Assembly: GCA_910585385.1 (NCBI GenBank)
Contig: CAJUDV010000049.1
Coordinates: forward strand, 1-13,368
Origin: an uncultured Oscillibacter sp.
Lineage (GTDB): Bacteria; Bacillota; Clostridia; Oscillospirales; Oscillospiraceae
Length of the DNA stretch: 13,368 bases
Reading direction: 5' to 3'
Shown here piece after piece: positions 6,815 through 13,368 of the stretch. Below the pieces are notes generated by a model, which saw only the letters and a list, made by a program, of their open reading frames with translations, did not search any database and was not told where the DNA came from. Each line of letters begins with the position of its first letter. Position 1 is the first letter of the stretch. Made by a program: the position numbers and the translations under genes.

Positions 6815-8359
6815 TTACTCGTAGCGGACCGTGGAGAGGTCCAGCACGTAGATGGGGTAGAACCGCAGGCCCGTGAGTCCCTTTCGGACGGCCACAAGGT
6901 CCGCCAGGTCCTGGATGTAGACGTTGGCGGCGTTCTCCGCCAGATTCTCCAGCATCTGCTTGTAGACGGCGGTCTGCCCGGCGTCGTCAAAGGTCGTCAC
7001 GGCCTGTTCGAACAGCGCGTCATAGTCCGCGTTGTTATAATTGATAAAGTTATTACCCGCCGTAGAGACAAAGCGCTCTAACAGGGCCCGGGCGGTCATG
7101 TTGGAGGCGTCCACGCCCACCACGGTGGACTGGAACTGCCGCCCGGCGTACACATCGGACAGCCAGGTGCCCCACTCCACCAGTTGAATCTCGGCGGTGA
7201 CGCCGATCTGGGCCAGCTGGTTTACGATCACCTGGGCGGTGTCAATATGGGGCTGGTAGTTGGAGGGTACGGTGATGGTCATGGAAAAGCCGTTGGGGTA
7301 CCCGGCATCGGAGAGCAGCTGTTTGGCTTTTTCCAGGTCCGGAGTGTAGCGGTTTGCCAGGCTCTCGTCGAAATACTTGCCGAAGGCGGGGTACATACTG
7401 GAGCCGATGGGGTGGCCGTATCCGGAAAAGGCGATGTCAATGATGTTCTGCTTGTCCACGGCGTAGCACAGGGCCTGCCGGACCCGAATGTCGTCGAAAG
7501 GCTTCTCGGCGTTGTTGAGGTACAGGGCCTGCACCAGGTTCATGGTGCCCTCCTCGATGTTGAACGTGTCCGCCAGCTGGGCGGCCTGGACGCTGCCCAT
7601 GTGGGCGACCAGGTCCACAGCGCCGCTCTGGAGGCTGACCATGATGCTGTCCGCGTTCTCCATAATCTTAAAGGTTACCCTGTCCAGATAGGCCGGGGCG
7701 CCCCAATAGCCGTCAAATCGCTCCAGAATGAGGTTGTCCTGGGCGGCCCGGGAGACGAATTTGAAGGGACCGGTGCCCACGGGGGCGGTGTCCTGCTGGT
7801 CGTAGCCCTCCGGCAGGATGGCCAAAGTCAGGTAGGACAGAAATTCGGTGTTGGGCTGGTCCAGGGTGATGGTCACGGTGGCGCCGTCCGCCGTGACGCT
7901 CTGAACAGCGGAAAGCGCCGGGACCAGAGGCTCTCCCTCCGAGTCGTCGGCGCAGCGTTGGATGGAATATACCACATCCCCAGCGTCTACCGGCTCGCCG
8001 TTGTGGAACTGCACGCCCTCACGCAGGGTAAAGGTGTACGTGGTCTTGTCCTCGGAAAGCTCGTAGTGGTCGGCGACCGCGGGGATCAGATCTCCGTCAG
8101 GTGTGGGCTTCATCAGGCCCTCAAATACGTTGAACATGACTTCCTTGGTTCCTGCCGCCACCGCTTTGTGGGGGTCAAGACTGTCGTCCAGGTCCTGGGC
8201 GATGCCAACGGTGATCTCGTTGGCGGTTTTGCCGGTAGAGCCGATGGCGGGTTCCTGTCCGTCCGCTGATGGCCGCTCTGTGCTGCCGTCTTTGCATCCG
8301 CAGAGTACGGCGCTCAGGAGGCTGACCAGAAGAAGGAGCGAGAAAAGCTTCTTTCTCAT
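6815..8359 (-). CDS. Lipoprotein substrate-binding protein of the ABC importer, family 5 (peptide/nickel type)
   Basis: This 514-residue extracytoplasmic lipoprotein captures the substrate for the permeases encoded just downstream. A signal peptide MRKKLFSLLLLVSLLSAVL leads into LCGC, with C22 the likely lipidated residue, followed by a short Ser/Gly-rich linker. The mature part is an SBP_bac_5 domain: LDPHKA near the start, NVFEGLMKPTPDGDLIPAVA, YTFTLREGVQFHNGEPVDAGDVVYSI and the FDDIRVRQALCYAVDKQ block are all family hallmarks. Length is near NikA and DppA (about 520-535). Peptides are the default guess, but nickel chelates, opines or other small molecules cannot be excluded. The ATG at 8357-8359 has AAAGGAG eight bases upstream. 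It is the first gene of the importer operon, with its own promoter and a structured leader. Confidence 0.95.
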   Translation of the reverse strand: MRKKLFSLLLLVSLLSAVLCGCKDGSTERPSADGQEPAIGSTGKTANEITVGIAQDLDDSLDPHKAVAAGTKEVMFNVFEGLMKPTPDGDLIPAVADHYELSEDKTTYTFTLREGVQFHNGEPVDAGDVVYSIQRCADDSEGEPLVPALSAVQSVTADGATVTITLDQPNTEFLSYLTLAILPEGYDQQDTAPVGTGPFKFVSRAAQDNLILERFDGYWGAPAYLDRVTFKIMENADSIMVSLQSGAVDLVAHMGSVQAAQLADTFNIEEGTMNLVQALYLNNAEKPFDDIRVRQALCYAVDKQNIIDIAFSGYGHPIGSSMYPAFGKYFDESLANRYTPDLEKAKQLLSDAGYPNGFSMTITVPSNYQPHIDTAQVIVNQLAQIGVTAEIQLVEWGTWLSDVYAGRQFQSTVVGVDASNMTARALLERFVSTAGNNFINYNNADYDALFEQAVTTFDDAGQTAVYKQMLENLAENAANVYIQDLADLVAVRKGLTGLRFYPIYVLDLSTVRYE

Positions 8360-8548
8360 GTCGGTTTCTCCTTTACATCACTGCCCCCTCCGGGGGTCAG
8401 TGTCGGGCGGAAACTGTCCGCCCAGTCAGAAATAATCGGCTCTATTCGGTTGTCGGCGCTGCTTGTTCCGCGGCGTCTGATGAAAGGCGCGCCGCAAGAG
8501 AATACAGCCTTGCGGAATTGTCGTTATTTTTCTAACGATACCCCGCAA
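8360..8548 (-). promoter_or_regulatory. Structured 5' leader of the importer operon
   Basis: If the promoter at 8555-8583 is used, the operon has an untranslated leader of about 190 nt. At its start lies the nested inverted repeat described separately. Near its end two hairpins stand before the ribosome binding site. GGGCGG (8405-8410) pairs with CCGCCC (8418-8423). CACTGCCCCC (8379-8388) pairs with GGGGG (8392-8396) and CAGTG (8398-8402), with one bulged base. I find no match to a known riboswitch or T-box. No credible gene lies in 8360-8667. Confidence 0.5.
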
Positions 8549-8557
8549 GGCTGTATT
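8492..8557. repeat. Nested long inverted repeat with a third copy of one arm
   Basis: A perfect 15-base arm (8501-8515) is repeated inverted at 8543-8557. Inside, TCGTTA (8521-8526) and TAACGA (8533-8538) form a second stem around a 6-nt loop. A further CCGCAAG (8492-8498) can also pair with CTTGCGG (8509-8515). The latter can thus choose between two partners. The outer end of the repeat overlaps the importer promoter -10. Confidence 0.85.
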
Positions 8558-8583
8558 GTACACGATGGGCCGCCGGATTGCAA
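8555..8583 (-). promoter_or_regulatory. Sigma-A-type promoter of the importer operon
   Basis: On the minus strand TTGCAA (8583-8578) is followed by exactly 17 bp and TACAAT (8560-8555). Transcription would start near 8548, so the RNA 5' end would fall within the inverted-repeat arm. Confidence 0.75.
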
Positions 8584-8667
8584 CCCCTTATCCAACGATT
8601 TTTTCAGGGGAGCGCCCCGTCATTTTATGGAAAACGTCGGTCCCTCCGGCCCAGGAGCGCCCCTGCG

Positions 8668-9963
8668 TCAGGGCGTATCCTCCTCCGGCTCCGCCGGGGA
8701 AGCGGCGGGAGGCGCCGGGACGGCGTCCGGGGAGGCGGCGCCGGACACACCGCCGGTGTAGGCGCTTACCTCCGTAGGAAGCTGTTTCTTTTTCAGGCGC
8801 GTGTCCACCAGGAAGGTGAAGAGGCTGTACAGGCACGCGCACACCGGCACGCCGAAGAACATCCCCGGCAGGCCGAAAAAGCTGCCTCCCACCAGAATAG
8901 CGATGATGACCCACAGGCTGGAGAGGCCCGTGGTGTCCCCCAGGATTTTGGGGCCGATGACGTTGCCGTCCAGCTGCTGGAGCACCAGGATAAACAGCAG
9001 GAAGTACAGCGCCTTCATGGGGGAGACCAGCAGAATCAAAAAGGCGCTGGGGACGGCCCCCAGGAAGGGGCCGAAGAAGGGAATGATATTGGTTAGCCCT
9101 ACGATGACGGACACCAGGGGCGTGTAGGGAAATTTCAGGATGGAACAGCTGATAAAGCACAAAATACCGATGATGAGGGAGTCCAGCAGCTTGCCCCGGA
9201 CGAAACCGGAGAAAATCACGTCCACCCGGTGGACGCCCCTCAGCAGCCAGCCGGCGTTTTTCCTGGAGAACAGACCATAGGCCGCTCTCCGGGCGAAGGC
9301 GGCGCAGTACTCCTTGGCGGCCAGCAGGTAGACGGAGACAATGACCCCCACCAGCAGGTTTTTCAAAAAGTTCACCAGGCCCATTACGCTGCCGGCGGCC
9401 AGGCTCATCACCGTCTGGGCCTGGGAGAGGGCCTTTTGCAGCCAGTCCGCGATGTTATTGGCGCTGAGCCAGCCGGAAATGTCCTGATAGTAGGCGTTCA
9501 TCTGGTTTACCACCAGCGTCTCCATATCCGGGTAGGTGGCCAGCAGGGTCTCCACCCAGCCGGCGATGGTGTTGTAATAGTTCTCCACGTTGCTCACCAG
9601 CTGGAGGACGCTCTTATAGAGCTCCGGCAGCAGTACGGAGGCGAGAATGTAGAACATGAGGCACACCAGAAGCCATGTCAGCAGCAGGCTGGCGGCCCGG
9701 ACGGCGGGGGCGGTGAAGCGGCCCCGCTCCCGGGCCTTCCGCACCTGGGCGGAGAAAAGGCGGTCCTCAAAGAAATTCACCACCGGCGCCAGCAGATAGG
9801 CCATAAAAGCGCCGTAGAGGATGGGCCGGACGGCGGTCATCAGCTGCCGCCAAACGTTCAGCAGCCAGTGATGGCCGAACAGGGTGTCATAGAAGAGCAG
9901 AATGGCCCCCACGGTCAAAAACGCCGTGACGCCCGTCTTCACGTGCTCGCTTTTTCGATTCAT
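8668..9963 (-). CDS. AI-2E family transporter (PF01594-type membrane protein)
   Basis: This 431-residue polytopic membrane protein belongs to the AI-2E family, whose members have been linked to autoinducer-2 export, ion/proton antiport and other roles; the substrate here is unknown. Hydrophobic segments lie near residues 11-29, 46-65 and 89-113, followed by a long amphipathic region (about 115-195). A C-terminal block of helices carries the conserved GLTNIIPFFGPFLGAVPS (289-306) and LDGNVIGPKILG (331-342). The last 30 residues form an Ala/Pro/Glu-rich tail that looks disordered. The frame is open to 10044, but the ATG at 9961-9963 was chosen because AGAGGCGG precedes it and the extra 27 residues are Arg-rich and unlike the family. 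GCCGCC (9990-9985) and GGCGGT (9974-9969) in the leader can form a hairpin that partly masks this ribosome binding site. No clear terminator was seen downstream, so readthrough into the importer is possible. Confidence 0.9.
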   Translation of the reverse strand: MNRKSEHVKTGVTAFLTVGAILLFYDTLFGHHWLLNVWRQLMTAVRPILYGAFMAYLLAPVVNFFEDRLFSAQVRKARERGRFTAPAVRAASLLLTWLLVCLMFYILASVLLPELYKSVLQLVSNVENYYNTIAGWVETLLATYPDMETLVVNQMNAYYQDISGWLSANNIADWLQKALSQAQTVMSLAAGSVMGLVNFLKNLLVGVIVSVYLLAAKEYCAAFARRAAYGLFSRKNAGWLLRGVHRVDVIFSGFVRGKLLDSLIIGILCFISCSILKFPYTPLVSVIVGLTNIIPFFGPFLGAVPSAFLILLVSPMKALYFLLFILVLQQLDGNVIGPKILGDTTGLSSLWVIIAILVGGSFFGLPGMFFGVPVCACLYSLFTFLVDTRLKKKQLPTEVSAYTGGVSGAASPDAVPAPPAASPAEPEEDTP

Positions 9964-10071
9964 CCGGCACCGCCTCTTTTCCGCGGCGGCCCTCAGCGCT
10001 TGCGGCAAAGAGCGGGAACGGCTCCCGCGCCCCTGTGCCGGCATATTGAACGCCGCCCAATAGTATATTTC

Positions 10072-10100
10072 ATTTTACACGGCGGACGGGGGAATTGCAA
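10072..10100 (-). promoter_or_regulatory. Sigma-A-type promoter of the AI-2E gene
   Basis: On the minus strand TTGCAA (10100-10095), 17 bp and TAAAAT (10077-10072) form a good promoter. The -35 hexamer is a palindrome and is the same six bases used by the plus-strand promoter of the lipid kinase. A second TATACT (10066-10061) lies slightly downstream and could be an alternative -10. The leader would be about 100 nt. Confidence 0.6.
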
Positions 10101-10123
10101 TCCTGATTTTCCCGTGGTATACT
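10095..10123 (+). promoter_or_regulatory. Sigma-A-type promoter of the lipid kinase gene cluster
   Basis: TTGCAA (10095-10100), exactly 17 bp, then TATACT (10118-10123) preceded by TGG, an extended -10. It shares its -35 with the divergent AI-2E promoter. The start of transcription would be near 10130, giving a leader of about 40 nt. Confidence 0.75.
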
Positions 10124-10171
10124 GCTTTTGCATGATTTTAACGCGTTTGCGTCAGGAGGCGCTTGAGAAGT

Positions 10172-11059
10172 ATGAGACAGAAGAAACTGCTCATGATTGT
10201 CAATCCCAGGGCGGGGCGGAACAAGTCCCGGGGGCCGCTGTTTGACGCGGCGGCCATTTTCTCCCAGGCAGGGTATCTTCTCTCCATCCACAACACCACG
10301 CCCCGGGCCGGCGACGCGGCGGAGGCGGCCGCCGCCGCCGGCGATTACGACGTGGTGGCGGCGGTGGGGGGCGACGGGACGCTGAACGAGGTGGTCAGCG
10401 GCCTGATGACGCTGGAGCGCCCGCCCATACTGGGCTACCTGCCCCAGGGCAGCACCAACGACTTTGCCTCCAGCCTGCATCTGCCCGCCAAGCCGGAGGA
10501 GGCCGCTGCGGCCATGGTGGCGGCGGCTCCCCGCCGGCTGGACGTGGGCCGCTGGGGAGAGCGGTATTTTGTGTATGTGGCCTCCTTCGGGGCCTTTACC
10601 CGCAGCTCCTACACCGCCTCCCAGGCCGCCAAGAACGCCCTGGGGCACTTTGCCTATATCCTGGAGGGCATGAAGGATTTGAACAGTCTGCGGCCCTACC
10701 GGGTGAAGCTCACCGCCGACGGGGAGGCCTTGGACGGGGAGTACCTCTTCGGTGCGGTGTGCAACTCCACCTCCATCGGCGGACTGATGAAGCTGGAGGA
10801 GGAGCGAGTGGTGCTGGACGACGGGAAGTTTGAGCTGCTGCTGATCCCCAATCCCCGCACCCCTGCGGACCTTCAAAATCTGGTGCTGGCGCTGCTGAAC
10901 CAGGAGTACGACCGGGAGGGCCTGGTGTTCCGCCACGTGTCCTCCATCCACCTGGAGACGGCGGAGGAGCTGCCCTGGTCCCTGGATGGGGAGTACGCGC
11001 CCAGCCTGCCGGCGGTGGACATTGAAAACCGGAGACAGGCGCTGGAGATGCTGCTGTGA
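10172..11059 (+). CDS. Diacylglycerol kinase family lipid kinase (YegS/DgkB-like)
   Basis: This 295-residue protein belongs to the DAGK catalytic-domain family, which phosphorylates membrane lipids such as diacylglycerol with ATP at the inner membrane face. Family features are NPRAGRNKS (11-19), the nucleotide-binding VGGDGTLNEV (65-74) and LPQGSTNDFA (90-99). LDGE, seen as SLDGEYAP near the C-terminus, is also typical. Length matches the soluble DgkB/YegS/BmrU group (about 290-310). The exact lipid substrate is inferred only. The ATG at 10172-10174 was preferred although its AGGAGG is 12 bases away. An alternative TTG at 10163 is only three bases from that motif, so neither spacing is ideal. 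It is the first gene of a plus-strand cluster. Confidence 0.92.
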   Translation: MRQKKLLMIVNPRAGRNKSRGPLFDAAAIFSQAGYLLSIHNTTPRAGDAAEAAAAAGDYDVVAAVGGDGTLNEVVSGLMTLERPPILGYLPQGSTNDFASSLHLPAKPEEAAAAMVAAAPRRLDVGRWGERYFVYVASFGAFTRSSYTASQAAKNALGHFAYILEGMKDLNSLRPYRVKLTADGEALDGEYLFGAVCNSTSIGGLMKLEEERVVLDDGKFELLLIPNPRTPADLQNLVLALLNQEYDREGLVFRHVSSIHLETAEELPWSLDGEYAPSLPAVDIENRRQALEMLL

Positions 11060-11667
11060 CCGGGGCTGTGGACGCCCTGCGCCGCCGGTACGCCTGCCAT
11101 GTGCCGGGGCTTTTGGGAGCGGCGGGAAGCTACGCCGTGCTGGTTCCCCTGGTGGAGACGGCGGAGGGGCCGGAGCTGCTGTTTGAGACCCGGGCGGCGG
11201 GGCTGCGCCAGGGGGGCGAGGTGTGTTTCCCCGGCGGGCGGATGGAGCCCGGCGAGACGCCGGAGGACTGCGCCCTGCGGGAGACGGCGGAGGAGCTCTC
11301 CATCCCCCCGCAGGAGGTGGAGCTGCTGGGACCGTCGGACTTCATATGCAGCCAGCGGGGATTTTTGCTGCGGCCTGTGCTGGGAGTGGTGTCCCCGGCG
11401 GGACTGGCCCGGATGCGGCCCTCTCCAGCGGAGGTGGCGGAGGCTTTTACGGTCCCCCTGGAGTTCTTTTGCCGCAGGCCGCCGGTGGCCGCCCGCTATG
11501 AGCTGACGCCCACTCTGCCGGAGGACTTCCCCTACGAGGCGGCGGGCATTCCCAGGGACTACGCCTGGAGCTCCGGCGCGGTGGAGGTGCCCTCCTGGCG
11601 GTACGAGGGACATGTGATCTGGGGAATGACCGCCCGGATTGTGAAAGATTTGATTCAAGGCCTGTAA
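11056..11667 (+). CDS. Nudix hydrolase, CoA-pyrophosphatase type (NudL-like)
   Basis: This 203-residue cytoplasmic hydrolase cleaves nucleoside diphosphates linked to another group. The Nudix box is seen as G61-x5-E67-x7-R75-E76-x2-E79-E80. The usual glycine after the last EE is a serine (S82), a small departure. The stretch LLFETRAAGLRQGGEVCFPGGR just before and into the box matches the CoA-pyrophosphatase subgroup (UPF0035-like, LRxxxGxxxFPGG), so coenzyme A or its derivatives are the likely substrate. The start is a GTG at 11056-11058 that overlaps the lipid kinase stop by 4 nt (GTGA), with GGAG upstream, indicating translational coupling. The debranching enzyme gene follows after 23 nt. 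Confidence 0.88.
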   Translation: MTGAVDALRRRYACHVPGLLGAAGSYAVLVPLVETAEGPELLFETRAAGLRQGGEVCFPGGRMEPGETPEDCALRETAEELSIPPQEVELLGPSDFICSQRGFLLRPVLGVVSPAGLARMRPSPAEVAEAFTVPLEFFCRRPPVAARYELTPTLPEDFPYEAAGIPRDYAWSSGAVEVPSWRYEGHVIWGMTARIVKDLIQGL

Positions 11668-11690
11668 ATCGGAAGGATGGAGGAGACAGG

Positions 11691-13368
<1,678 letters not shown>

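Noticed and set aside
8501..8557. Inverted repeat as an intrinsic terminator of the AI-2E gene
   Set aside because: Neither strand has a T-tract after the stem, and a well-formed promoter overlaps its outer arm.
8609..8663. Direct repeat GGAGCGCCCC (8609-8618 and 8654-8663)
   Set aside because: Only two 10-base GC-rich copies 45 bp apart; in this base composition it can occur by chance and has no other supporting structure.
8450..8761. 103-codon plus-strand ORF across the importer leader
   Set aside because: It crosses the inverted repeat and promoter, has no ribosome binding site, and its sequence looks random.
10163..10171. TTG at 10163 as start of the lipid kinase
   Set aside because: It is only three bases from AGGAGG, too close for normal initiation; the ATG at 10172 fits the family N-terminus, although its spacing of 12 is long.

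Overview
The window looks like a chromosomal segment of a GC-rich, spore-forming Clostridia member, probably of the Oscillospiraceae (Flavonifractor/Oscillibacter-like). This is an inference from the strongly G/C-ending codons, GGAGG-type ribosome binding sites, a SpoIIQ-like M23 protein and the general style of the proteins. No rRNA, tRNA, CRISPR array or recognisable transposase was seen.

Left part (1-2310). A stand-alone ATP-pyrophosphatase subunit of GMP synthase (minus) is divergent from a membrane-anchored M23/SpoIIQ-like protein (plus). A very strong bidirectional hairpin terminator follows the M23 gene. Beyond it lies a short block with lower third-position GC, holding a possible 54-residue ORF and small palindromes, which may be a dispersed repeat.

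Middle part (2311-8583). A complete Opp/Dpp/Nik-type ABC importer runs on the minus strand: lipoprotein substrate-binding protein, two permeases and two short ATPases. The last four genes are joined by 4-, 1- and 4-nt overlaps. A DUF3810-type membrane metalloprotease follows downstream. The importer has a good promoter (TTGCAA, 17 bp, TACAAT) and a roughly 190-nt leader. That leader begins inside a nested inverted repeat that can fold in two mutually exclusive ways, and it ends in two hairpins just before the ribosome binding site.

Right part (8668-13368). An AI-2E-family membrane protein (minus) is divergent from a tight plus-strand cluster: a diacylglycerol-kinase-family lipid kinase, a Nudix hydrolase of the CoA-pyrophosphatase type (4-nt GTGA overlap), and a GH13 glycogen-debranching enzyme cut by the window edge. 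The two divergent promoters appear to share one palindromic -35 hexamer (TTGCAA), each with a 17-bp spacer.

Most content is ordinary housekeeping and transport. The least explained parts are the importer leader, the shared -35 promoter pair and the 2065-2259 element. I see no clear new multi-gene system.
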